A model generated the notes under the pieces. The model saw nothing but the letters and a program-made list of their open reading frames with translations, was not told the origin of the DNA and searched no databases. DNA of 64,000 nt from Saprospiraceae bacterium (GTDB lineage: Bacteria > Bacteroidota > Bacteroidia > Chitinophagales > Saprospiraceae). Of the stretch, positions 19,428 to 27,510 are shown piece after piece. Both the position numbers and the translations under genes were made by a program. The DNA lies in the NCBI GenBank assembly GCA_022841745.1, contig JALHQW010000002.1, forward strand, positions 173,377 to 237,376. The letters run 5' to 3'. Each line of letters opens with the position of its first letter. The first letter of the stretch is position 1.

Positions 19428-19589
19428 TGGCTCCGGCTCCGGCACGAAGGCCAGCCCCAGCCCCTTCGCTATTTGCTGCACGATGTCCACGTTTAGGTTT
19501 GAATGGGTAAAGGTATCTAAAAGTGATTTTTTTTCGCCTGTGTTGATAACTTTTTGTCTACTTGTTTTTTTTAGATTCGCTGACTGTTA

Positions 19590-19597
19590 TACTTTTG
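19590..19597 (+). promoter_or_regulatory. Putative Bacteroidota -7 promoter element for the cytosine methyltransferase
   Basis: TACTTTTG fits the Bacteroidota consensus TAnnTTTG. Transcription would start close to 19604, almost on the ATG at 19611, which favours the second ATG at 19629 as the translation start. The upstream -33 box is T-rich but not a clear TTTG at the usual spacing, so this is tentative. Confidence 0.35.
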
Positions 19598-19610
19598 TAA
19601 CCATTGTGTA

Positions 19611-20864
19611 ATGTTGAACAACTTGGTTATGAAAGATTATGTCTCGCTTTCCGAAGCGTCAGAAATACTTGGCAAAAGCAAAGAAACGCTACGCCGGTGG
19701 GATAGAGAAGGAAAACTTTCTGCTGTTAGAGAGCCCATGAGCAATTATAGGCTCTACAAAAAAGACCAATTGAGATTGTTTTCCGATTTCGTTTTTGCGA
19801 AAAGCGTCAAGCCTATTTCTAATTTTGTTCCAGTGGAAAATGAATACACGGCAATTGAATTATTTGCCGGGGCTGGAGGATTAGCTGTGGGATTGGAAAA
19901 AGCGGGAATCAAATGTGTTGCACTTAATGAGATTGACAAATGGGCGTGTCAAACTTTGAGAAAGAACCGTCCAAATTGGAATGTTCTAGAGGGTGACGTT
20001 AGGAGTTATGATTTTTCAGACTACCGTAATAAAGTTGATTTAGTGACTGGCGGTTTTCCTTGTCAAGCTTTTAGCTATGCTGGCAAAAAATTAGGCTTGG
20101 ACGATGCTCGTGGCACTTTATTTTATGAGTTTGCAAGAGTTGTGAAAGAAGTCAATCCAATAATTTGCATAGGGGAAAATGTTAGAGGATTGCTTAGCCA
20201 CCAGAATGGCAAGACATTAGAAGGAATGATTTCAATACTAGAAGAAATTGGGTACAATGTCATGCCAGTGCAAGTACTAAAAGCTATAAACTACAAAGTT
20301 CCACAGAAAAGGGAAAGACTTATTTTAGTTGGAATTCGGAAAGATGTTAACTTGAAATATGAATATCCTTTGCCCGACAATCGAATTTATACACTTAAAG
20401 ACGCTTTGAAAAAAGGTGAGCTGTTTGACAAAGATGTGCCCGACTCACTAGGTTCAAGCTATCCAAAATCTAAAAAAGATGTACTGGATTTAGTACCGCC
20501 CAAAGGATACTGGCGTGACCTCCCTTTGGACATTCAAAAAGAGTTCATGGGTGGCAGTTTTTACTTGACAGGGGGAAAAACAGGCATGGCAAGGCGGATA
20601 GGATGGGACGAACCTTGTCTTACACTTACATGTAGCCCAGCGCAAAAACAAACCGAAAGGTGCCATCCTGACGAGACAAGGCCATTTACCGTTCGAGAAT
20701 ACGCAAGGATTCAAACCTTCCCAGATGATTGGTCTTTTGCTGGTTCCGTGGCCCAGCAGTACAAGCAAATAGGCAATGCTGTACCAGTTAATTTGGGTCG
20801 TGAAGTAGGCTATTCAATAGTAAAATTCCTTAACGAACACTATAATTTGGTAAAGCCTAAATAA
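19611..20864 (+). CDS. Type II DNA (cytosine-5) methyltransferase with N-terminal HTH, Eco47II/Sau96I-like
   Basis: 417 residues. Residues ~8-55 form a MerR-like helix-turn-helix (YVSLSEASEILGKSKETLRR, then NYRLYKKDQL). The catalytic domain follows in standard m5C order: motif I ELFAGAGGLAVGL, motif IV GGFPCQAFS with nucleophile Cys151, motif VI ENVRGLL, motif VIII QKRERLILVG, motif X QIGNAVPVNLG. LTLTCSPAQKQTERCHP lies in the target-recognition part. It should methylate cytosine in the site cut by the adjacent Eco47II-like nuclease; GGNCC is inferred from the nuclease family. The HTH could autoregulate the operon, as known for M.MspI and M.EcoRII. The 3' end overlaps the convergent nuclease gene by 25 bp. 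It is AT-rich compared with its neighbours. Confidence 0.9.
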   Translation: MLNNLVMKDYVSLSEASEILGKSKETLRRWDREGKLSAVREPMSNYRLYKKDQLRLFSDFVFAKSVKPISNFVPVENEYTAIELFAGAGGLAVGLEKAGIKCVALNEIDKWACQTLRKNRPNWNVLEGDVRSYDFSDYRNKVDLVTGGFPCQAFSYAGKKLGLDDARGTLFYEFARVVKEVNPIICIGENVRGLLSHQNGKTLEGMISILEEIGYNVMPVQVLKAINYKVPQKRERLILVGIRKDVNLKYEYPLPDNRIYTLKDALKKGELFDKDVPDSLGSSYPKSKKDVLDLVPPKGYWRDLPLDIQKEFMGGSFYLTGGKTGMARRIGWDEPCLTLTCSPAQKQTERCHPDETRPFTVREYARIQTFPDDWSFAGSVAQQYKQIGNAVPVNLGREVGYSIVKFLNEHYNLVKPK

Positions 20865-21631
20865 TACCCATAGTTTTCAAAGGTAATCTGGTCCAAAATG
20901 CTTCTTCCAGAAGTTGTCGTTCCATCTTTTATTTCTTCCAATGCGGAATTTTTGGACAAACTTCCTATTTCTCCGATTGAATTAAGGTAGTCTGTAATTG
21001 CAATCGGCAATGCTTTATAAAGTTGAAAAAATGCATCATCTTGTTTCGTAAGCAAGGCATAAAATTTATCTCCTGAAATTTTAAAAACACGGCTATGGCT
21101 GTATTCCTTTCCGTTGATTTCACCAGCCCAATGTTCATTAAAACTACCCTTGGCTAGTATTTGCACCCAAAAGCATTTAGCTTGTTTATAGGTATCGGCA
21201 TAACGTGCAAGTTTTTGAAACAGGCCTTCTGCTGCACTGCTATTCATCGTGTTGTGCTTGTTCTTGATGTCAGCAAAAAGCGTATCATCCTTAGCTTTTA
21301 TGTCAAATCCACTGAAGTTCCCAATTTCAAATCCATCAATACCACCAAGTATTTGTTCATGGAAGGTTCCGATAGAGTTGTTTACCGATTTGTCAATTTG
21401 TCTTAGTATTTCAGCTTCAATTAATTGCTCTTGAGTTACTCCATTGAATTTAGAGTCAAAAGTGAGCTTTACTGTGTCAACTTTATTTGCGTAGAAATTA
21501 CGCTTACTAATATCACTTTTAGCACTAAGATAGGATTTATGTAGCGTTGAAATACACGCTAAAAAATGAGCGTCAGAAATGTAGCTCACATACTTGTTTT
21601 CCATGTTATCCACTGCTAAATATTTTGCCAT
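20840..21631 (-). CDS. Type II restriction endonuclease, Eco47II/Sau96I family
   Basis: 263 residues. SGFDIKAKDDTLFADIKNKH carries a PD-(D/E)xK-like core (Asp110, then Asp121-x-Lys123), and the surrounding HNTMNSSAAEGLFQKLARYA matches the RE_Eco47II family, whose members Eco47II and Sau96I cleave GGNCC. It is convergent with the methyltransferase gene and shares 25 bp at the 3' ends, an arrangement that can give transcript interference. A near-consensus promoter lies just upstream at 21659-21666. The Met at 21631 sits about 20 nt downstream of that promoter. The pair is a complete type II system and clearly AT-rich against the flanking DNA, suggesting recent transfer. Confidence 0.85.
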   Translation of the reverse strand: MAKYLAVDNMENKYVSYISDAHFLACISTLHKSYLSAKSDISKRNFYANKVDTVKLTFDSKFNGVTQEQLIEAEILRQIDKSVNNSIGTFHEQILGGIDGFEIGNFSGFDIKAKDDTLFADIKNKHNTMNSSAAEGLFQKLARYADTYKQAKCFWVQILAKGSFNEHWAGEINGKEYSHSRVFKISGDKFYALLTKQDDAFFQLYKALPIAITDYLNSIGEIGSLSKNSALEEIKDGTTTSGRSILDQITFENYGYYLGFTKL

Positions 21632-21658
21632 TTACGAATTATTGAATTTTAGCGGGCG

Positions 21659-21666
21659 CAAATTTA
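21659..21666 (-). promoter_or_regulatory. Putative Bacteroidota -7 promoter element for the restriction endonuclease
   Basis: Read on the minus strand, TAAATTTG exactly fits TAnnTTTG, with a TTTC about 21 nt upstream as a near-consensus -33 box. It places the transcript start about 20 nt before the ATG at 21631, and lies only ~35 bp from the end of the ISP nuclease fragment. Confidence 0.45.
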
Positions 21667-21700
21667 CGAAATTTAATCATATAAGTTGAAACAGTATCTG

Positions 21701-22297
21701 CTAGAAGGCTTGCAGTTGCGCCTTTAGGGTGCTGTCCTCCTTGTTGTCCTCGTCGCTGAGGAGCGCCCGTTCTATCACATCGGAGAGGAGGCGGGCCTTC
21801 CCGGCCATCATCTCGGCCAGTTTCTTCGGGCTTTTGATGGTCTGCCCGACGTAGGTGCAGAAGTCCTTGACGAGGTTTTCAAAACGGGCGAAATTATCGG
21901 GCAGGGGCCGGATGCCCTTTTCCGTCACTTCGCCAATGGCGATGCTGGTGACGAACTGCCCATCCCGGTAGAGCCGGAAATCGAGGTAGTCGGTGAAGAG
22001 GAGATTGGGCAGGGCAGCCTTGTAGCGGTCGAACTGTTCCTTGTTGCCCGTTTTCTTGTGGCCGTCGAGGTCACGGTCGCCGATGTCCTTGGCCTCCACG
22101 TAGCCGATTTCGATTTCCTTGCGGGTGAGGATATAGTCGGGCGCTCCGCAAGACTGCCGCTTAGGTTCGTTGGTGGCCCGTATGTCCGGCACGAGGCTTT
22201 CGATGAGTTGTTGGAGGTCGCCCCGGAAGGTGTGTTCTGTGGCGTTGCCTTGGGCGTAGCGGCGGGCGATATTGTCGAGGTATTGGGCGATGGTCAT
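21701..22297 (-). pseudogene. N-terminal nuclease-domain fragment of a type ISP restriction-modification enzyme
   Basis: 198 residues from ATG at 22297 (MTIAQYLDNIARRYAQGN). HTFRGDLQQLIESLVPDI, GAPDYILTRKE and EIGYVEAKDIGDRDL form the PD-(D/E)xK nuclease core (Asp in PDY, Glu and Lys in EAKD) of Eco57I/ISP-like N-6 DNA methylase fusions. GQTIKSPKKLAEMMAGKARL and the acidic SDEDN segment match the region just before the motor/methylase part. It stops at TAG 21701 right after LQAF, where the full enzyme would continue. Helicase and methyltransferase domains are missing, replaced by the type II system. It could be an orphan nuclease, but more likely is a relic. Confidence 0.8.
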
Positions 22298-22492
22298 ATT
22301 TGATGGGAGTGATTGGCCAGACCTCCGAAGCCTCCGTCCCAACATTTATCAGGCTGGATGTTTTGTGCTGCTCTGATGGCGATGAATGGGCGGTTGAAGG
22401 GTCGCATGTGCTTGGTTGTCTTGTTGCGGCTGCAAGATAGCCAAATGCCTAAAATCCCCAAGCACTCATGCCGCTTTTTTACCATCACTGCT

Positions 22493-22702
22493 CTTGCCGC
22501 AACTGCCCGAGGGCTTGTCTCAATTGCCCGAGGTCTTGCCGCAACGGCCCAGAACGTCGCCGCAACAACTCAAGGGCTTACCGCAATCGCCTGAGGGCTT
22601 GCCGCAAGCGTCCGAGGGCTTGTCGCAGCGACCCAAATTGTCGCCGCAACGGCCCAGAACATCGCCGCAACGACTCAAGGGCTTGCCGCAATCGCCCTTC
22701 CT
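22493..22702. repeat. 21-bp degenerate tandem repeat, ten copies
   Basis: Ten successive 21-bp units of the type CTTGCCGCAACxxCCxAGGG run from 22493 to 22702. The minus strand reads as a heptapeptide series of the form xCGKPSG/xCGDVLG. One unit contains an in-frame stop (TGA) on that strand. An open minus frame from 22798 includes MAQYLHEDVRKG before the repeat, so this may be the tail of a decayed Cys-rich repeat protein. No family is recognised. Confidence 0.6.
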
Positions 22703-22744
22703 AACATCTTCGTGGAGGTATTGGGCCATTAAGGCAATACGGCC

Positions 22745-22885
22745 ATTAATGATAAGCAGGGTCGCCATAAAATCCCTATCACTGGCGGCAAGTACCAATT
22801 GCGCTACTCCGGCGACGGCATGTCACCGTTAACGATGAAAGTAGTGGTAAGGCCAGGCGCTGACCGGCTGGTTGGCGGAGCTTCG
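22745..22885 (+). pseudogene. Fragment of carboxypeptidase-regulatory-like domain protein
   Basis: The plus strand reads INDKQGRHKIPITGGKYQLR followed by YSGDGMSPLTMKVVVRPGAD. The fragment at 48459-48776 reads YKIPIAGGEYMVQYTGEGMS and PLTMKVVVRPGVD, so the two are clear paralogous pieces. No start is available here, and the frame degenerates after LVGGAS into the end of the phospholipase gene region. It resembles the tail of a CarboxypepD_reg-like beta-sandwich. It is a remnant, probably relocated or left by deletion. Confidence 0.5.
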
Positions 22886-22895
22886 ACTAATAAGT

Positions 22896-24437
22896 TTAGG
22901 CACCCCCCTTTTCACCCCCACCCAAATGTTGTTTAAACTTTACATGAATATAAACCAATAGGTCGTCCTCATCATCAGGCACAGGGGTTCCCGTCAAGCC
23001 TTCCAGAATCTTTCCTATCAAACGGTGCAGTTCGTTCACGTGTGGTTCCGCCTTTTTATTCTCAATCCTCAAGGGCTTCACCATCGGGATATCGTCCTGG
23101 CGGGGCGCATCCAAGGTCAGCAGGCAGGAAAAATCGGGGGCGGCCTTGTCACGCTCTGTGAGGTAGCCTTTTAGGTTGAAGCAGTTCTGGACGGTTTTTA
23201 TGATGGAGGCATGGTCGAAGGGCGTATAGCCAGCGGGCCGTGCTATCAGCCCTTTTTTGATATAGGGATTCACGACCACGCAGGGCACCCGCACGCCGAA
23301 ACGGTTGAAGAGGAACCCAAACTGACCGGGCTTGTTGCCGGGGTCGGGGTTTTTGGAAGTGGTCGGGGGCGGCACGTGGTCGTAAGTGCCCCCGTGCTCG
23401 TCGTAGGTGATGATAAACAGGGTCTGCTCGAAAGCTGGCGAGGACTTGACCATGTTGTAAATGTCGGCAATCAGCTTATCCCCCATGCGGATGTCGGAAG
23501 GTGGGTGCTGGTCGTTCTGGCCAGGCCCGCCGTAGTTGGGTTCCAGGAAGGAGTAGCTGGGCAGGTTGCCGCTCTCGCACCGCTTGTTGAAATCGGAGAG
23601 CGTCCCGAAATTTTCGTCGTACTTGCCTTGCAGTTGGGTCATGATGAGCCTCGTGAGTGAAAAATGGTCGGTCCCGAATTTCCCGTGCTCATCCTTTGCG
23701 GATGAAAAACCGTTGTCGCCAAAAACGCCCCAGCTCAGGTCTTTTCTTCCTGCGTCTATTTCATCCTGTATCTGGTTGAAAATCGTCCTGGCGTTGTTCT
23801 GGTAATTGGCGTGGTTGTTCAAATTGCCATTCGAGGTGGCGGTATGCACGAAGTCACGGTTGGGCAGCGTCTGGCTTGGGACGGAGCAATGGTAGTGGTC
23901 GCAGACGGCAAAGCTGCGGGCCAGTTTGCTCAGCACCGGCACTTGGGCTGGCGTATAACATTTCATGATGTAGCGGGCGTTGGTCGGTTCGGAGCCAAAC
24001 CCGTAATACCCGTACAGCATCGAGTTTTGGTAGTTCTGGACAAAACCCATATTGGTGGCAGGCGGCGGGTACTGCGTTGGCACTTGGTATTTTGAATACA
24101 ACTGGTGGCCCGTGTCCACATAGCCCTCGCCGGGGTCGGGATTTGGCAGCGTATAGTCCACGGGGTTGGGCACCGGTTTGCCCCGCCTTTTCTTGGGCTG
24201 GCCATTTTTCTCAATGCCTACTTTTTCGATGAAGGGAACGCCATCGGCATCCCAATTTTCGAGCGGGTTCCACAGGTCGTACGAAAGGCCCTCATATTGC
24301 TGCCCGTAGGGCGGTGTGGCATCCGCATACAACCAACCCAACAGGTTGTCGAAAGACCTGTTCTCGAGCATCAAAACCACGATGTGCTTGATGGTTGCTT
24401 GCAGCTTGCCGATGTTCGGCTTCAAGTATTGGTTCAT
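22896..24437 (-). CDS. Phospholipase C / acid phosphatase-like alkaline-phosphatase-superfamily enzyme
   Basis: 513 residues. IKHIVVLMLENRSFDNLLGW at residues ~16-36 is the signature start of the phosphoesterase (phospholipase C, PF04185) family. ITYDEHGGTYDHVPPP provides the second metal/catalytic segment, and VRVPCVVVNPYIKKG with FDHASIIKTVQ the third. Members hydrolyse phospholipids or phosphate monoesters. No N-terminal signal peptide is visible, so it may be cytosolic or exported unconventionally. The gene lies downstream of the DNase II gene on the same strand, with a long hairpin between them; both would release phosphorus from macromolecules. Substrate is unproven. Confidence 0.85.
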   Translation of the reverse strand: MNQYLKPNIGKLQATIKHIVVLMLENRSFDNLLGWLYADATPPYGQQYEGLSYDLWNPLENWDADGVPFIEKVGIEKNGQPKKRRGKPVPNPVDYTLPNPDPGEGYVDTGHQLYSKYQVPTQYPPPATNMGFVQNYQNSMLYGYYGFGSEPTNARYIMKCYTPAQVPVLSKLARSFAVCDHYHCSVPSQTLPNRDFVHTATSNGNLNNHANYQNNARTIFNQIQDEIDAGRKDLSWGVFGDNGFSSAKDEHGKFGTDHFSLTRLIMTQLQGKYDENFGTLSDFNKRCESGNLPSYSFLEPNYGGPGQNDQHPPSDIRMGDKLIADIYNMVKSSPAFEQTLFIITYDEHGGTYDHVPPPTTSKNPDPGNKPGQFGFLFNRFGVRVPCVVVNPYIKKGLIARPAGYTPFDHASIIKTVQNCFNLKGYLTERDKAAPDFSCLLTLDAPRQDDIPMVKPLRIENKKAEPHVNELHRLIGKILEGLTGTPVPDDEDDLLVYIHVKFKQHLGGGEKGGA

Positions 24438-24465
24438 GTTATTTTGATTTAGCGTAACCGGTTAG

Positions 24466-24565
24466 CAGGGGGGGAATTGAAAATTTTTACCCCAAAAACA
24501 CCCCAAAACGTGGGAGGAGAGAGAAAAAATTTCATTTTTTCTCTCTCCTCCCACCTCCTCCTAAG
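24466..24565. repeat. Dispersed element with long perfect hairpin (TTC loop)
   Basis: The left arm at 24510-24530 (starts GTGGGAGGAGAGAG) pairs perfectly over 21 bp with 24534-24554 around loop TTC. Flanking sequence including ACACCCCAAAACGTGGGA is shared with the element at 61891-62016. It occupies the gap between the DNase II stop (24569) and the phospholipase start (24437), so it would be in the 5' leader of the latter. Confidence 0.75.
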
Positions 24566-24568
24566 TAG

Positions 24569-25681
24569 TTACCTTTTAGCTTTTACCTTAGGTTTCGTGC
24601 TTTTGGGCAATGCCGGATGCGATTTAACATGGGTAGCCTTTACCAGTTGCTGTGCATCCACACGGGAGTGCCCTGGAGGTGCCACGAGCAGGTCGGTTTT
24701 CGACAAGGCAGCCCATAGTTTGTTCTCCTGAAACGCAATCGTACAGCCTCCCCGTTTCTCTTGGGAAACCATGCGGTTGATGTCGCCCACGCAGACCCAA
24801 TCGGAATCAACGCTGATGCCCCATTTGGCATGGTCGTGGGTCTCTGGCCAGTTCCAGGGGATGCCCAGCGGGCTTAGGTCAATGTACTTCACATCGAAAG
24901 TCTTGTGTACGCCGTCGCTGTCCAAGGTCGGGGGGATTTTGCCCCGTATCCAAGTCTCCACATCTATATCAGTTCCAATCGTGGGGCCTACCAGGTCGTT
25001 CCAGAAATCCTTACCCCATTTGCGGTTCTTGGCGATAACTTGAAAGGCAAGCCCTCCTCTTGATTGGCAAGGCAACACGTTGGAGTCGCCAGGGGCATTT
25101 GTATCAATGGGCTGGGTGAGGAGGAACAACGGGTCATTCTTAGCCAGCGAACTGGGGATGCGTGGCATATAGACCTGTGGCTCCTGGTGTTTGGCCATTT
25201 GTGCGGCGATTTTACTGGCCGTGGCCAGGTCAATCGAAATGCAGAGGAAGGTTTGGCCGTACTCGGGCGTGGGCATTTGCGAGGCTTTTGGGTCGGCAAA
25301 CTTGGGCCACGAATGCAAGAGCCAAAGCGCCGTCTTGGTGGCCGTGTCGAAGGCAATCACGCCTTTGGTGTGGCCAAAACTGCTACTGTCGGTGTCTTTT
25401 GCACTGGTGGGCATTTCATCGTTGTAGAGGATCCATCCCGTGGTATCGGCTGGGTTGTTGAAAACGGCATTCAACGTAAGGTCAAGTGCGCCCTTGTCGT
25501 CCGTCAACAGGTTGGGCGATTGCACGACCTTGCCGATGGTCGGGTCGTAATAAACATATTCATACCCCGTGGCGGCTGGCTCATTGGCCGTTTTGCCAAG
25601 TTTTGGCACTTTATAAGCGAACCACCAGTCAACTGGTTTGCCGTTTTCATCCAATGCGGAGATTGTATTTTTGGTTGCCAT
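24569..25681 (-). CDS. Deoxyribonuclease II family protein
   Basis: 370 residues. The two catalytic H-x-K motifs of DNase II are present: GHTKGVIAFD (His104, Lys106) and HDHAKWGISV (His284, Lys286), followed by the conserved WVCVGDINRMVSQEKRGG. The N-terminal GKPVDWWFAYKVPK and TGYEYVYYD also match the DNase II pseudodimer fold. DNase II is a metal-independent acid endonuclease best known from animal lysosomes; bacterial homologues are sporadic. There is no obvious signal peptide here, which is odd for a scavenging nuclease. The C-terminus is basic (PKVKAKR). The neighbouring phospholipase C-like gene suggests joint nutrient release (inference). Confidence 0.85.
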   Translation of the reverse strand: MATKNTISALDENGKPVDWWFAYKVPKLGKTANEPAATGYEYVYYDPTIGKVVQSPNLLTDDKGALDLTLNAVFNNPADTTGWILYNDEMPTSAKDTDSSSFGHTKGVIAFDTATKTALWLLHSWPKFADPKASQMPTPEYGQTFLCISIDLATASKIAAQMAKHQEPQVYMPRIPSSLAKNDPLFLLTQPIDTNAPGDSNVLPCQSRGGLAFQVIAKNRKWGKDFWNDLVGPTIGTDIDVETWIRGKIPPTLDSDGVHKTFDVKYIDLSPLGIPWNWPETHDHAKWGISVDSDWVCVGDINRMVSQEKRGGCTIAFQENKLWAALSKTDLLVAPPGHSRVDAQQLVKATHVKSHPALPKSTKPKVKAKR

Positions 25682-25811
25682 TCTTTTATTTTTAGAATTA
25701 TGGATTAGGAAGTTGTCAAAACATTGAAACGCCCTATCGCCACGGTTAAATGATTAAAAGGCTTCATCCTTTGAATTCCTATTGATACTCAAAAAATCAA
25801 CCTTAAATATT

Positions 25812-25874
25812 GATAAAGCGGTGGTTGAAAAATAAAAAATTTCCAATTTTTTATTTTTCAACCACCGCTTTATC
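25812..25874. repeat. 63-bp perfect hairpin, 30-bp arms, 3-nt loop
   Basis: Arms 25812-25841 (begins GATAAAGCGGTGGTTGAA) and 25845-25874 are perfect reverse complements around TCC. It lies in the 234-bp gap between the DNase II start and the cytochrome stop. The plan matches the hairpins at 24510 and 61895, although the arm sequence differs. Confidence 0.85.
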
Positions 25875-25915
25875 GTTTGATTTCGCCCACAACATTTGTT
25901 AAAAAAATATTGGTC

Positions 25916-27340
25916 TTATTTAGAATCCTTAGTCTCGCCACGTGATATCGGTACAGTTTTAACCCTGTATTCATCGGCCCAAAAGCCCTGTTTGGAGGCA
26001 TTGTTCACCGTGAAGAAATTCTGCAAGGCAATGGCCACTTGGAATGAAAAGTCCGTGGAATAAGTTTGCGGATTCATGGATGTTGCGCATTCAATGTTCT
26101 GGAACCAATCCATCCAATTGGGAATCTTCTTCAGGTCAGGAACGGTTGTGCCATCGGTGGGTGCACCGGGAGGGATAAGGCTCGTGATTTGAGGATATTG
26201 CGCAGCGTTGTGGCACGACATGCAAGATACCGTGTTCAAGTCCGCTGGCCCGTTCAACCGCCCATTCCACCCAAGGTGCTGCGGGGGCAGGTCATTGCTG
26301 GCGAAAATGGTTGTTTCCTTCAGCTTGGGGTTGACAATGGTCTTGGTGAAAGGATAGGCATTGATGGTGCTGACCGTGTCCTTGGGTTCATTGCCCCACA
26401 TCAACCCAACGGGGACGAGGTTCATGAACTTGTTCTCTTTGTTCAACTGCCCGTTGTAGCAGAAGGTGCCGAACACCCAGCCCGTCCCTTCAGGGTTCGA
26501 TGGGCTACGGTCTGCCCTTGGGTCACGCACCGCAATGTCCATTTGCAAAAGGTTCACCTTGCCCACTACCCGTTTGGATGATACCCAAAAGTTTTCGGTG
26601 ATAAAAGCCGTCCATTGCAGGGGATTTACCAAATAATCTACCCTGTCGGTGCCTTTTGGGGCATCCGTGAACAATAATTTGGCGAAGACAGTGCCGTCGG
26701 GAAAACCGCCATCGGGGAACCGTTTGTCCAGCACGGTCGGGTCTGGTTTTTCAGGGTTTTTCCACATCCTGCCCATGGCATAGCCTGCCATGTCGTTTAC
26801 CAGCGTAATGGCATACACGGAATAATCACCAGGCACCCCTTTTTGGTCAGGCCCCAATTGGAAAGGGTTTACCCCCGCTTCCTTGATAAGGCCATGAAAG
26901 CCTTCGGTGCCCCCGTTTGGTGGATAAGCCCCGGGGCCGGTTGCGGAGGGATGCAGCCAAGGGATATGGTACCATTCACGCACCTTGTTTTCGAAGGGGT
27001 CCCAATCGGGGAGGTTCCCCTCAAATGCGTAATCACGCACCGCTTCGATGTATTTAAGCGGTTCTTTTTTGAAATCAATGGACAAGAAATCTGGGAGCTT
27101 CTGTGGCTTTGTCAAAGGGAAATCCGCCTTTAGGCGAAATATCGGCTGGTCGGAATAAAATGAATCGTATTCTGCCAGGCTTACCATGTACCCAAAATCC
27201 GGGAATGCGTTTTGTTCAGTCGGCAGTTCTGCCGAGGTGTTGCCCGTGTCGGTGACGGGTGAAGGTGTTTCCTTCTCTTTTTGCCCGCACGAAAATGCGA
27301 GGAAGGAAATTGCGATCAACAGGAAGGTCAGTTGTTTCAT
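25916..27340 (-). CDS. Exported lipoprotein with c-type heme motif
   Basis: 474 residues. MKQLTFLLIAISFLAFSC gives a lipoprotein signal (Cys18). A single CMSCH heme-binding motif lies near residue 375 (VSCMSCHNAAQYPQ); the rest is a large domain I cannot name, with HLGWNGRLNGPADL just before the heme site. It resembles hypothetical cytochrome-containing proteins of Proteobacteria and Bacteroidota. It is 170 bp downstream of the xanthine-dehydrogenase-like gene on the same strand, so it may accept electrons from that enzyme or act with it, but the compartments may differ, since the molybdoenzyme has no export signal. Confidence 0.65.
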   Translation of the reverse strand: MKQLTFLLIAISFLAFSCGQKEKETPSPVTDTGNTSAELPTEQNAFPDFGYMVSLAEYDSFYSDQPIFRLKADFPLTKPQKLPDFLSIDFKKEPLKYIEAVRDYAFEGNLPDWDPFENKVREWYHIPWLHPSATGPGAYPPNGGTEGFHGLIKEAGVNPFQLGPDQKGVPGDYSVYAITLVNDMAGYAMGRMWKNPEKPDPTVLDKRFPDGGFPDGTVFAKLLFTDAPKGTDRVDYLVNPLQWTAFITENFWVSSKRVVGKVNLLQMDIAVRDPRADRSPSNPEGTGWVFGTFCYNGQLNKENKFMNLVPVGLMWGNEPKDTVSTINAYPFTKTIVNPKLKETTIFASNDLPPQHLGWNGRLNGPADLNTVSCMSCHNAAQYPQITSLIPPGAPTDGTTVPDLKKIPNWMDWFQNIECATSMNPQTYSTDFSFQVAIALQNFFTVNNASKQGFWADEYRVKTVPISRGETKDSK

Positions 27341-27510
27341 TGTAGGTCCTTATTTATTTTAAATGGTGAAAAAATGCCTTATCATTTGTGCTAAATTGCA
27401 GTACAATAACCATAGCTGTTCAGGGCACCTGCCCTGAACGCCACCGTTCTTGTATTTCCCCTTTTGGCACGTTTGGAGTTAGTTCACAGTGCCAGCCCTT
27501 TTCGTCAGGC

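Larger units (their letters stand above)
18834..19490 (-). pseudogene. C-terminal specificity-domain fragment of a type ISP restriction-modification enzyme
   Basis: 218 residues readable from a GTG at 19490, but the frame has no proper start. PIDLLDYIYAVLHSPSYRER, LGGELRQLHL, GRVYINDTQYFDGVPQVAW and GGYQPAQKWLKDRK match the C-terminal target-recognition domain of type ISP (LlaBIII-like) enzymes, normally the last part of a very large nuclease-helicase-methylase polypeptide. The frame continues upstream to about 19520 as THSNLN before entering AT-rich insert DNA. The nuclease end of what must have been the same gene lies at 21701-22297 in the same orientation. Two 33-bp palindromes lie inside it in frame. 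It is unlikely to be functional alone, although a free specificity domain cannot be excluded. Confidence 0.8.

Noticed and set aside
22520..22798. Functional 92-residue Cys-rich protein
   Set aside because: The frame ends at a stop inside the repeat, has no recognised homologue and overlaps the carboxypeptidase-like fragment on the other strand.
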